From assembly GCA_945869165.1 (NCBI GenBank), contig CAMBNY010000031.1:1-34998 (forward strand): DNA of 34,998 nt. The letters run 5' to 3'. Below, one piece after another: positions 1 through 7,339 of this stretch. The position numbers were made by a program, and so were the translations under genes. The notes beneath the pieces were generated by a model. The model was not told where the DNA came from. It did no database searches and saw only the letters and a list, made by a program, of their open reading frames with translations. Origin of the DNA: Comamonas sp. lk. GTDB lineage: Bacteria > Pseudomonadota > Gammaproteobacteria > Burkholderiales > Burkholderiaceae_C. Position 1 is the stretch's first letter. Each line of letters opens with the position of its first letter.

Positions 1-247
1 CACCATGACGGCGCGAGCGTGCCTGCAGAAGACCTGCGGCAACGCGCGTGCTCGTAGCCGCGCCGCGCCAAGTCCTCAGCCATTCACTACGACCGCAACG
101 TTCACCAATCTAGGCCAACAAACCCGCCCCGCAACCTCCCGCACCAACACCGGCATCCGGCCCAAAAAAACAAATTGGCTGTTAAGGCTCCCCTTCACCC
201 CCCGAGGGGGTGAAGGGGCGGGGGGGGAAGCGGGGGGCAAATAACAT
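1..247. other. Left-edge region without a confident gene
   Basis: No coding region here is supported. Plus frame 1 is open from the edge to a TAG at 55-57, but the 18 residues are too few to identify, and a short minus frame from an ATG at 81-83 runs off the edge without a clear ribosome binding site. The only clear structure is a perfect 13-bp inverted repeat with a three-base loop (190-218), followed by a G-rich stretch. It has no T-run on either side, so a simple intrinsic terminator is not well supported. Confidence 0.4.
190..218. repeat. Perfect 13-bp hairpin, C-rich/G-rich arms
   Basis: The arms 190-202 and 206-218 are exact reverse complements (CCCCTTCACCCCC and GGGGGTGAAGGGG), separated by CGA. 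The hairpin lies 30 bases upstream of the LexA box and could end transcription from the left or be one copy of a dispersed intergenic palindrome. The absence of a following T-run argues against a standard terminator. Confidence 0.6.
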
Positions 248-263
248 CTGTATTTCTATACAG
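248..263 (+). promoter_or_regulatory. LexA (SOS) box upstream of radA
   Basis: The sequence CTGTATTTCTATACAG is a perfect CTGT-N8-ACAG palindrome, the LexA operator consensus of Gammaproteobacteria and Betaproteobacteria. Its AT-rich centre and flanking A/T bases also fit. It ends 12 bases before the radA ATG, where bound LexA would block transcription start or early elongation. The motif is seen directly; SOS control of radA is inferred. Confidence 0.85.
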
Positions 264-275
264 TAATATCCACCC

Positions 276-1643
276 ATGGCCAAAGACAAATCCATATTTA
301 CCTGCAACGAATGCGGCGGCACTAGCCCCAAGTGGCTGGGCAAATGTCCCTCGTGTGCAGCCTGGAACACCTTAGTTGAATCGGTGGCGACCGCTGACAG
401 TGGCGTGCGCAACCGCTTTGCGTCGCTGGCGGGCACTGCAGAAGTGGCCGTGCTGGCTGACATCGAAGCGAGCGACGTAGACCGCACGCCCACCGGGCAC
501 AGCGAATTGGATCGGGTGCTGGGCGGCGGCATTGTCGAAGGTGGCGTGGTGCTAATCGGCGGCGACCCTGGCATCGGCAAATCCACACTGCTGCTGCAAG
601 CCCTGGATTCGCTGCAACGGGCCGGCAAAAAAACGCTGTACGTCACCGGCGAGGAAAGCGGCGCGCAAGTGGCTTTGCGCTCGCGCCGCCTCGGCTTGGA
701 TCGCTCCCAAGTGAGCGTACTAGCCGAGATCCAGCTGGAAAAAATCCTCGGCGCCCTGGGCGCACAACAACCCGATGTGGCCGTGATCGATTCGATCCAA
801 ACCGTGTACTCCGACCAATTGACCTCCGCGCCAGGCTCAGTGGCCCAGGTGCGCGAGTGTGCGGCGCACCTTACGCGGGCAGCCAAATCGGCAGGCGTAT
901 GCATTGTGCTGGTCGGCCATGTGACCAAGGAAGGCGCGCTGGCGGGCCCGCGGGTGCTGGAGCACATGGTCGATACCGTGTTGTATTTCGAGGGCGATAC
1001 GCACAGCCAGTTTCGCTTGGTGCGGGCCATCAAGAACCGGTTTGGCGCGGTCAATGAGATCGGCGTATTTGCCATGACCGAAAAAGGGCTCAAAGGCGTA
1101 AGCAACCCCAGCGCTATTTTCTTGAGCCAGCATGCCGAGCCGGTGCCCGGCAGTTGTGTGATGGTGACCTTGGAGGGCACCCGCCCCTTGCTGGTGGAGA
1201 TTCAGGCCCTGGTCGATAGCGGCGGGCCCAGCCCCCGGCGGCTCTCCGTCGGGCTGGACCGGGATCGGCTGGCGATGCTGCTGGCCGTGCTGCACCGCCA
1301 TGCGGGTGTGGCCTGTATGGACCAGGACGTGTTTATCAATGCGGTGGGCGGCGTGCGCATCGGCGAACCGGCGGCTGACCTGGCCGTGATGCTGGCCATT
1401 AGCTCGTCCCTGCGAGGCAAGCCTCTGCCCAAGGGCTTTATCGCCTTTGGCGAGGTAGGCCTGGCCGGGGAAGTGCGCCCCGCACCGCGCGGCCAGGAGC
1501 GCTTGCGCGAAGCGGCCAAGCTGGGCTTTACGCAGGCCATCGTGCCCAAAGCCAACGCACCTAAAAAGCCCATGGAAGGCATGCAAGTCCATGCGGTGGA
1601 GCGGGTGGAAGAGGCTCTGCAGATCGTTCGCTCTTGGGGCTGA
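276..1643 (+). CDS. radA: DNA repair protein RadA (Sms)
   Basis: RadA is a RecA-like ATPase that helps process recombination intermediates by promoting branch migration. The 455-residue length is normal. The N-terminal zinc finger has Cys10, Cys13, Cys24 and Cys27. The Walker A motif GGDPGIGKST lies near residues 95-104, and the RadA-specific KNRFG motif follows in RAIKNRFGAVNEIG near residue 250. The C-terminal part is the Lon-like domain, with the LSVGLDRDRLAML segment. The start ATG at 276 gives the standard N-terminus MAKDKSIFTC. A perfect LexA box ends 12 bases upstream, so expression is probably induced by DNA damage. It appears to be a single-gene unit, since the next gene is convergent and more than 470 bases away. 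Confidence 0.97.
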   Translation: MAKDKSIFTCNECGGTSPKWLGKCPSCAAWNTLVESVATADSGVRNRFASLAGTAEVAVLADIEASDVDRTPTGHSELDRVLGGGIVEGGVVLIGGDPGIGKSTLLLQALDSLQRAGKKTLYVTGEESGAQVALRSRRLGLDRSQVSVLAEIQLEKILGALGAQQPDVAVIDSIQTVYSDQLTSAPGSVAQVRECAAHLTRAAKSAGVCIVLVGHVTKEGALAGPRVLEHMVDTVLYFEGDTHSQFRLVRAIKNRFGAVNEIGVFAMTEKGLKGVSNPSAIFLSQHAEPVPGSCVMVTLEGTRPLLVEIQALVDSGGPSPRRLSVGLDRDRLAMLLAVLHRHAGVACMDQDVFINAVGGVRIGEPAADLAVMLAISSSLRGKPLPKGFIAFGEVGLAGEVRPAPRGQERLREAAKLGFTQAIVPKANAPKKPMEGMQVHAVERVEEALQIVRSWG

Positions 1644-1730
1644 ATACGCAAGGCCTGCTGACCGCCAACGCATTTTTTAAGGAAATTTGATTGGCATTGC
1701 GCAGGCGCTTTAGGCTTGGATGCTGACCTA

Positions 1731-2045
1731 CTGAGCCCGCACGGCGGCAGCGGCAGGCGGGGTTCCTCACAACGCGAAGCTAATCGTTCGTCACCCCGCC
1801 TGCCACCACCACCGCGCTGCGAACGACGTGGTTAGAGCGCAAACGCGAACTTGGTTGCCAAACTACTTCAGAGCACGAACGGTGAAGTCGCACTCAGTTG
1901 GCAGGCAGGCTTCGCAAAGTAACTGCAGGCCCAGGGCAAACCAAAACACCATTTCGCAGCGTCCTTGCAGGCCAGGGCCGGGCGACGAACGATTAGCCTC
2001 GCGTTGTGAGGAGCCCGGCCCCGGCCTGTGGGGACGCGGGCTCAG
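1731..2045. repeat. 315-bp element with 93-bp imperfect inverted repeats
   Basis: This fills most of the gene-free gap 1644-2114. The two arms, 1731-1823 and 1953-2045, are imperfect reverse complements. The outer ends pair exactly (CTGAGCCCGC at 1731-1740 with 2036-2045). A 28-bp core, 1765-1792 against 1984-2011, has one mismatch, and the inner ends pair exactly (CGCTGCGAA at 1815-1823 with 1953-1961). The 129-base centre contains no recognisable protein. It could be a MITE-like or REP-like dispersed element, or a large structured RNA. No transposase or clear target-site duplication was found. Confidence 0.65.
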
Positions 2046-2114
2046 CAAAAAAGCTGGCAATCAAAAACCGCGCTACCCACCAGCGCCCTACTTACCGGCA
2101 AGCAAAATGCGCTA

Positions 2115-3221
2115 TCAAACCTTCAACGCACTAGATTGGTAAGTCGCCCGCGCCAACCAAGCTGGATTAATTTCCACCCCCCAGCCAGGCTCCGCAGGAA
2201 TTTGTACCTTGCCATCGCGCACCGCATAAGGATCGCCCAAAAACAGTTCCTGCTGCCAGGGGTAATAGTCCGGCCCTTCGATGGACAACTCCAGGTATTT
2301 ACCGGCATTGGGAATCGCGCCCAGCAAATGCATGGTGCACATGGTGACCAGTGACAAATTAGCGCTGTGCGGCGTGCATGCGATGCCGCGCTCAGCCGCC
2401 ATGCGGGCCACCGCCAAGGTGCGCGTCAGGCCGCCCATGTACATCACATCGGGCTGCACAATGTCCACCACTTTTTGGTCCATCATGCGCTGCCAGGTCG
2501 GCAAATCCCAGTCCTGTTCGCCGCCGGTTACATCCAAAGACAAAGTCTGCGTTACCTGGCGCGTCTGGTCAAACTCCCAATACGGGCAGGGCTCCTCAAA
2601 ATGGCTGATGCCTTCGGCCTCCAGCATCCGGCCCACGGCAATAGCGCGCGCGGGTGAAAACCCGCTATTGGCATCGACCAGCTTGGCCACACCATCGCCC
2701 AAGGCGCGCGCCACCACGGGCACCACCTGCTCGGTACGGCCTGGCCATTCGTCCACATCGCGCCCGCACTCGGCGGCCACGCGCCACTTGAAGGCGTCAA
2801 AGCCCAGTTCATCGCGCAACTTCACAAAGCGCGCTGCTTCGTCTTGTGGCGTGATGTCGCGCTTCATGGACGAGGCATAGGCGCGCAAGGCCTTGGGTGT
2901 GCCGCCGAGCAACTCCACCACCGGCTTGCCCTCGATCTTGCCGCGCAAGTCCCACATCGCGGTGTCCAAGCCAGCCATGGCGCGGCAGCGGTAGCTGCCG
3001 GGGTATTTGTGTTCTTTTTCCCAGATGGTTTGCAAGATGCCGTCAATGTCCAGCGCGTCGGCCCCTAGCGCCCAGGGCGCTACCTGGCGGTGAAAAATCG
3101 TGGCGCTGATGTCGGCGTTGTAGGTGGATGTTTGGCCCCAACCCACCTGTCCACTGTCGGTCGTGAGTTTGACAAAGCAAACAAATTCATCGGTAAAGGT
3201 TTCAAGCTGCTGGATTTTCAT
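2115..3221 (-). CDS. Mandelate racemase/muconate lactonizing enzyme family protein, probable sugar-acid dehydratase
   Basis: A 368-residue enolase-superfamily enzyme. It has a capping domain at about residues 1-125 and a barrel with the expected metal ligands: Asp183 (VDANSG), Glu209/210 (FEEP) and Glu235 (GGEQD). Asp258 (QPD) and His285 (TPHS) are 27 residues apart, the spacing of the Asp-His catalytic dyad in the mandelate racemase subgroup. The Lys-x-Lys position reads K145-W-R147, so the second lysine is arginine. Such enzymes mostly dehydrate acid sugars, but the substrate cannot be read from the sequence. An SDR gene lies upstream on the same strand 154 bases away, which suggests a catabolic pair. 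The start gives MKIQQLETF, normal for the family. Confidence 0.88.
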   Translation of the reverse strand: MKIQQLETFTDEFVCFVKLTTDSGQVGWGQTSTYNADISATIFHRQVAPWALGADALDIDGILQTIWEKEHKYPGSYRCRAMAGLDTAMWDLRGKIEGKPVVELLGGTPKALRAYASSMKRDITPQDEAARFVKLRDELGFDAFKWRVAAECGRDVDEWPGRTEQVVPVVARALGDGVAKLVDANSGFSPARAIAVGRMLEAEGISHFEEPCPYWEFDQTRQVTQTLSLDVTGGEQDWDLPTWQRMMDQKVVDIVQPDVMYMGGLTRTLAVARMAAERGIACTPHSANLSLVTMCTMHLLGAIPNAGKYLELSIEGPDYYPWQQELFLGDPYAVRDGKVQIPAEPGWGVEINPAWLARATYQSSALKV

Positions 3222-3375
3222 GGCGGGTTGGAGGGGTGAAGTGGTCGATGAGGGGGGCTATAGCTTGTGCGCTTCGTGAAGGCCGGTATGGCCAACTGTC
3301 TCCAAGTGCTGGGCTGGTTTTGTTTCGTGTGCTGGTGCGTTCACGTGCGCGATGGATCTTGCTACGACTACAGCC

Positions 3376-4146
3376 TCACAAGGTTTCAGTATGCCCATCC
3401 ACCGTCAAGTCCTGCCCGGAAATGCGCGCGCCTGCGCTGGAGGTGATAAACAAGGCCATGTTGGCAATATCTTGCGGGGAGATAAAGGATTTGAGTGAGG
3501 AAATTTGCGTCATCTCGGTGCGCACCGCGTCTTCGCTGCGGCCAGTTTTTTGGGCTTCGGCGGCAATCACGCGATCTATGCGTTCGCCGCTGACCGAGCC
3601 TGGACAAATGCAGTTAACGCGCACGCCCACAGGTCCCAACTCCTGCGCCAGGGTGCGCGTCAGGCCGCGGATCGCCCATTTGGCTGCGGCATAAGGGCTG
3701 CGTCTGGGGAAGCCAAATAAACCGGCGGTCGAGGACATCAAAATCATCGAGCCGCTGCCCTGGGCACGCAAGAGCGGTGCAGCGGCACGGGCGCATAAAA
3801 ACGCCGAGTCCAGGTTCACCGCCAGACAGTTACGCCAATCGGCCAGGCTGATGTCTTCCAGATTGGCGGTGGGCCCGGCAATGCCGGCGTTGCTGACCAA
3901 AATATCCAGACCTTGCAAGTGTGCAGTGGCCGCAGCAAACAAATTGGCCACTTGCACCTCGTCGCTGACATCGCAGACCTGGCCCGCCAGCGCCGGGCGG
4001 CTGGCAAGGGCCGCGTCCAGGGCAGCAGCGTCGCGGTCGCAGATGTAGACCTTGGCGCCAGCGGCCATAAAGGCATCGGCCATGACCAGGCCGATGCCCG
4101 ATGCGGCCGCAGTAATCAATACGCGTTGATGCAGGTGGCTGGACAT
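3376..4146 (-). CDS. SDR family NAD(P)-dependent oxidoreductase
   Basis: A 256-residue short-chain dehydrogenase. The nucleotide-binding motif reads TAAASGIG (12-19), with Ala in place of the usual first Gly of TGxxxGIG. NAG is at 86-88. Catalytic Ser138/139, Tyr152 and Lys156 (YAAAK) are present, followed by the CPGSV segment near 181. A longer reading frame exists upstream, but the ATG at 4144-4146 gives a standard SDR N-terminus and the extension has no family resemblance. It is probably co-transcribed with the enolase-superfamily gene downstream. By analogy with rhamnose or fucose oxidative pathways it may oxidise the sugar acid or keto-acid intermediate; this is inference. Confidence 0.88.
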   Translation of the reverse strand: MSSHLHQRVLITAAASGIGLVMADAFMAAGAKVYICDRDAAALDAALASRPALAGQVCDVSDEVQVANLFAAATAHLQGLDILVSNAGIAGPTANLEDISLADWRNCLAVNLDSAFLCARAAAPLLRAQGSGSMILMSSTAGLFGFPRRSPYAAAKWAIRGLTRTLAQELGPVGVRVNCICPGSVSGERIDRVIAAEAQKTGRSEDAVRTEMTQISSLKSFISPQDIANMALFITSSAGARISGQDLTVDGHTETL

Positions 4147-4270
4147 AGTTTGTTTCTCAGGTGGGCAGCAATGTGCGCACTGTAGCGCGCTGCCTTCGCC
4201 GCAGCTAGCGCCAGCGGCTGCGCCAACGACGCAGGGCATACCAAAAGCGACTGCTGCGAGAATCCCAACC

Positions 4271-4693
4271 ATGAATTACTTGAGGGTGCAAACGATAGCG
4301 GTGCGCGTGGGTGCCGTGGCCTTGTTGGTCATGGGCTACCACTGGTATGGCTGGCCCGGTGTAGCCGGGGCGGCGGGTGCATTGGTGATGTGGATGCTTT
4401 TGCAATTCACCCGCATGCTGCAAGTCTTGCGCCGTGCCGCCAACCGGCCTAAAGGCCATGTGGACAGCAGCGTCATGCTCAATGCCCGCCTGCACCCCGG
4501 CGTGTCTTTGATGCAGGTGGTCGCGCTGACCCGGTCTCTGGGCGAACTGCGCAGCCCTGCCAACGAGCAGCCCGAAGTCTTTCGCTGGACCGATACCGGG
4601 CAGTCGTTTGTGGAGTGCGAATTTCTGGGCGGCAAGCTCATAAGCTGGCGCCTGGATAGACCAACCCAAGCCCTAGCGGATACTGCCCCGTAA
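4271..4693 (+). CDS. Small membrane protein of unknown function
   Basis: A 140-residue protein that I do not recognise. Residues 8-50 are hydrophobic and form one or two membrane segments, with several Trp and Gly. A basic stretch follows (RRAANRPKG), then a soluble C-terminal half with no recognised motif. It is divergent from the SDR gene (124 bases apart) and lies 48 bases before ilvE on the same strand. It may share a transcript with ilvE, but nothing ties it to amino-acid metabolism. Start MNYLRVQT from the ATG at 4271. Confidence 0.7.
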   Translation: MNYLRVQTIAVRVGAVALLVMGYHWYGWPGVAGAAGALVMWMLLQFTRMLQVLRRAANRPKGHVDSSVMLNARLHPGVSLMQVVALTRSLGELRSPANEQPEVFRWTDTGQSFVECEFLGGKLISWRLDRPTQALADTAP

Positions 4694-4741
4694 AATCCCC
4701 CGCTCACCCCTCTTACTTCCCCGATCAAAGGATAGCCCGCC

Positions 4742-5692
4742 ATGACCGCAATGCCCCCCTCCATGTCCGACCGCGACGGCAAAATCTGGATGGACGGTCA
4801 AATGGTCGATTGGCGCGAGGCCAAGATCCACGTCCTGAGCCACACCCTGCACTACGGCTGCGGCGCCTTCGAGGGTGTACGGGCTTACAACACCGTCAAC
4901 GGCACTGCGATCTTCCGCCTGGAAGAACACACCGAGCGCCTGTTCAACAGCGCCAAAATTTTGCGCATGAACATTCCTTTTTCCAAAGAAGAAGTGATGC
5001 AGGCGCAAAAAGACGTAGTGCGTGAAAACAAGCTCGAGAGCTGCTACCTGCGCCCCCTGACCTGGATCGGCGATAAAAAACTGGGCGTCTCGCCCAAGGG
5101 CAACACCATCCACCTGATGGTGGCCGCCTGGCCTTGGGGCGCTTACCTGGGCGAAGAGGGCATGAAGCACGGCATTCGCGTCAAAATTTCTAGCTATACC
5201 CGCCACCACGTCAACATCACCATGACGCAAGCCAAAGCGGTGAGCAATTACACCAACTCCATTCTGGCCAATATGGAAGCCACAGACGACGGCTATGACG
5301 AGGCCATGCTGCTCGATGCCAACGGCTTTGTCAGCGAAGGCGCGGGCGAGAACCTGTTTGTCGTCAAGGACGGCGCGATCTACACACCCGACTTGTCGGC
5401 CGGTGCGCTCAACGGCATCACCCGCAACACCGTTATGCATATTTGCAAAGACCTGGGCCTGGAGCTAATCCAAAAACGCATTACCCGCGACGAGGTGTAT
5501 ATCAGCGACGAAGCTTTTTTCACCGGTACCGCCGCCGAAGTCACGCCCATCCGCGAACTCGACCGCATTGCGCTGGGCAAGGGCGACTATGTGGGCACAC
5601 GCGGCCCGATCACCGAAAAAGTACAGAGCGCGTTTTTTGACATCGTCAATGGCCGCAACCCCAAGTACAGCCACTGGCTGGCGCGGGTTTGA
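4742..5692 (+). CDS. ilvE: Branched-chain amino acid aminotransferase
   Basis: A class IV PLP-dependent aminotransferase of 316 residues, catalysing the last step of Leu, Ile and Val synthesis and the first step of their breakdown. Family landmarks: WMDGQMVDWREAKIHVLSH near the N-terminus, YGCGAFEGVRAY (38-49), the PLP lysine Lys165 in TQAKAVSNYTNS, and the class IV signature around LDANGFVSEGAGENLF. The start ATG at 4742 follows AAAGGA; an internal ATG three codons later is also possible. The stop codon precedes a small zinc-finger gene and waaF, an order I associate with Comamonadaceae. Confidence 0.96.
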   Translation: MTAMPPSMSDRDGKIWMDGQMVDWREAKIHVLSHTLHYGCGAFEGVRAYNTVNGTAIFRLEEHTERLFNSAKILRMNIPFSKEEVMQAQKDVVRENKLESCYLRPLTWIGDKKLGVSPKGNTIHLMVAAWPWGAYLGEEGMKHGIRVKISSYTRHHVNITMTQAKAVSNYTNSILANMEATDDGYDEAMLLDANGFVSEGAGENLFVVKDGAIYTPDLSAGALNGITRNTVMHICKDLGLELIQKRITRDEVYISDEAFFTGTAAEVTPIRELDRIALGKGDYVGTRGPITEKVQSAFFDIVNGRNPKYSHWLARV

Positions 5693-5718
5693 CGTCTGCC
5701 CCCACGCACGCAGCACCT

Positions 5719-5925
5719 ATGTCCAAATCGCTCGTCACCCTGCTCGCCAAAGACCTCAATCCCCAAGGCGGCGTGTTTTGCCCCAGCCCGCTGGCTGATA
5801 TGAAGACCTGGAACACACACCCCAAGGTCTATCTGGACATCGCCCGCAAAGGTGAAGCTAAATGCCCGTATTGCGGCACCGTCTATAAGCTCAAGGACGG
5901 CGAACATTTCGACGCCCACCACTGA
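5719..5925 (+). CDS. CHCC zinc-finger domain protein
   Basis: A 68-residue protein of the zinc-finger CHCC family, related to the C-terminal domain of the mitochondrial complex I subunit NDUFS6. The ligands are visible in order: Cys in GVFCPSP, His in NTHPKVYLD and the two Cys of KCPYCGT, followed by the typical end KLKDGEHFDAHH. The ATG at 5719 gives the usual family length. An in-frame TTG at 5689, overlapping the ilvE stop, is an alternative that would add ten residues and couple it to ilvE. Neither start has a clear ribosome binding site. The 3' end overlaps the likely start of waaF. Confidence 0.88.
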   Translation: MSKSLVTLLAKDLNPQGGVFCPSPLADMKTWNTHPKVYLDIARKGEAKCPYCGTVYKLKDGEHFDAHH

Positions 5926-6937
5926 CACCCTGGTCATCGCGCCCCAATGGATTGGGGACGCGGTCATGACCGAACCCCTGTTGCGCGTTTTGCGCGCACG
6001 CGGTGAACGGATCACCGTCGGCGCCCTGCCTTGGGTAGCGCCGGTTTATCGCGCGATGGCGGCGGTGGCCGAGGTGATCGAGCTGCCATTTGCCCACGGC
6101 GGATTGCAATGGGCAGCGCGGCGCGCCATGGCGCGTCAACTGCGCGGCCGCTTCCAGCGCGCCATCGTCTGCCCCAACTCCTTGAAAAGCGCTTTGCTGC
6201 CTTTGTGGGCCGGCATTCCCGAACGCGTGGGCTACCACGGCGAAGCGCGCTACGGCCTGCTCACACAGCGCCTACCCAACCCGGACAAACACGCCCGCCC
6301 GCCTATGGTGGATTGGTATGGCGCTCTGGCGAGCGGTGGCATGCCTGCTAAAGCGCAGCCGCGTATGGAGGTAGCCGAACAAGCCTGCGATGACGCTATG
6401 CGCGCCCAAGGCGTGCAAGCCAAGCGCTACTGGGTACTGGTGCCCGGTGCGGAATACGGCCCAGCCAAACGCTGGCCAGCGGCGCACTTTGCCACGCTGG
6501 CACAGCAATTAGTCGCGCAGCACCAGATGCCAGTGCTACTGCTGGGATCCAACAAGGATGCCGATGTGTGTGCGCAGATCGCATCAACAGTCCGTGGCAC
6601 GCATCCAGGCACTTGCCATGATCTGGCCGGGCGCACCTCGCTGCACGACGCTATTGCTCTGGTCGCTGGGGCGCGGGCCATGGTGAGCAATGATTCGGGA
6701 CTGATGCATGTCGCCGCTGCGCTGGGCGTTGCGCAAGTAGCCATCTTTGGCTCTTCCAGCCCCTTGCACACGCCGCCGCTTAGCTCTTTGGCGCAAGTGC
6801 TCTGGCTGAAAAATGAGGCCAGCTACCAGCCACCCCTCGATTGCGCGCCTTGCTTTGCGCGCCAATGCCCGCTGGGCCACACGCGCTGCCTGCGTGACAT
6901 CAGTGCAGAGATGGTATTTAAGCGCTTAGATGTTTAG
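5906..6937 (+). CDS. waaF: Lipopolysaccharide heptosyltransferase II
   Basis: A glycosyltransferase family 9 enzyme that adds the second heptose to the LPS inner core at the inner membrane. Landmarks: TLVIAPQWIGDAVM at the N-terminus, LVPGAEYGPAKRWP in the middle, and NDSGLMHVAAALG with IFGSSSPLHTPPLS in the C-terminal domain. CAPCF..QCPLGHTRCL near the end is typical of WaaF. There is no in-frame ATG before the conserved first strand. The ATT at 5906 gives MSTPTTDTLVIAP, matches family N-termini, and has AAGGA (5893-5897) eight bases upstream. An in-frame GTG at 5852 is the alternative but lacks a good ribosome binding site. The product is 343 residues and overlaps the zinc-finger gene by 20 bases. 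Confidence 0.9.
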   Translation: MSTPTTDTLVIAPQWIGDAVMTEPLLRVLRARGERITVGALPWVAPVYRAMAAVAEVIELPFAHGGLQWAARRAMARQLRGRFQRAIVCPNSLKSALLPLWAGIPERVGYHGEARYGLLTQRLPNPDKHARPPMVDWYGALASGGMPAKAQPRMEVAEQACDDAMRAQGVQAKRYWVLVPGAEYGPAKRWPAAHFATLAQQLVAQHQMPVLLLGSNKDADVCAQIASTVRGTHPGTCHDLAGRTSLHDAIALVAGARAMVSNDSGLMHVAAALGVAQVAIFGSSSPLHTPPLSSLAQVLWLKNEASYQPPLDCAPCFARQCPLGHTRCLRDISAEMVFKRLDV

Positions 6938-6990
6938 GCGTATAGACGTTTAAGGGAAGAGGCCCATCGGCGCGCCGGGCAAACCCAGGC

Positions 6991-7017
6991 AAAAAAAAGT
7001 CACCCCGAGGGGTGACT
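6991..7017 (-). terminator. Intrinsic terminator reading leftward
   Basis: The arms GTCACCCC (6999-7006) and GGGGTGAC (7009-7016) are perfect, and on the minus strand they are followed by eight T residues (6991-6998 read as complement). This is a strong minus-strand terminator. It faces waaF and can protect it from opposing transcription. No protein gene lies immediately upstream of it on the minus strand, which is why a small RNA is considered for the preceding bases. Confidence 0.75.
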
Positions 7018-7160
7018 GTAAATGTCTCCGAGGAGACTTCGTTGGAACCGTAAAACTCTTTGCTCTTTCGGGGCTTAGGCCCTCTTGATGTCGTGACAGC
7101 GATGGGGTGAATTCTGAGCGTGTCTGACCGATGGCGATATCCCCCATGCGGGTGAGAAAT
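6999..7160 (-). ncRNA. Candidate small RNA, leftward, ending at the 6991 terminator
   Basis: This lies in the gene-free stretch 6938-7339. It sits between the terminator that should end the histidine-kinase transcript (7184-7205) and a second strong minus-strand terminator at 6991-7017. A terminator without a protein gene in front of it suggests a short independent transcript. A second perfect hairpin, GTCTCC-GA-GGAGAC (7024-7037), lies seven bases before the terminator stem. I matched it to no known RNA family, and no confident promoter was identified, so the 5' end is a guess. Confidence 0.3.
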
Positions 7161-7183
7161 CAGGTTTTTCTTCAGCTTGTGCG

Positions 7184-7205
7184 AAAAAAACCCAGGTTTT
7201 CTGGG
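7184..7205 (-). terminator. Probable terminator of the two-component operon
   Basis: Read on the minus strand the sequence is CCCAG, loop AAAAC, CTGGG, then seven T residues (complement of 7184-7190). It lies about 135 bases after the stop codon of the histidine kinase. The stem is only five base pairs, so its efficiency is uncertain. Confidence 0.5.
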
Positions 7206-7339
7206 GTTCTTGACGGGTTTTAGACTTGAAAAGGCCTGCGCGAAAGGCTAATCAGCCGTGGTAGCCGCAAATCAGAATCTGATGCGAAGCTGACAATCAC
7301 CCAAGACACGGCAGGGCAGTTTCGCCCACGCAAGGCGTT

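Noticed and set aside
5-244. A 79-codon plus-strand frame at the left edge
   Set aside because: Low-complexity composition rich in Thr, Arg and Gly, reading through the hairpin and G-rich stretch; no family resemblance.
182-1673. Long minus-strand frames opposite radA (182-1180 and 837-1673)
   Set aside because: Both are antisense shadows of radA, with low-complexity Arg/Ser/Pro/His-rich translations and no motifs.
1863-2060. A 65-codon minus-strand frame in the inverted-repeat element
   Set aside because: It spans one arm and the centre of the repeat, so it may be annotated as a hypothetical protein, but there is no ribosome binding site or recognisable domain. It is best seen as part of the repeat.
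4673-5440. A 255-codon minus-strand frame opposite ilvE
   Set aside because: Antisense to a clearly conserved gene; Val/Gly/His-rich translation with no family match.
6950-7147. A 65-codon minus-strand frame running through the terminator hairpins
   Set aside because: A coding frame crossing two perfect hairpins and the T-run is unlikely; the structures point to RNA.
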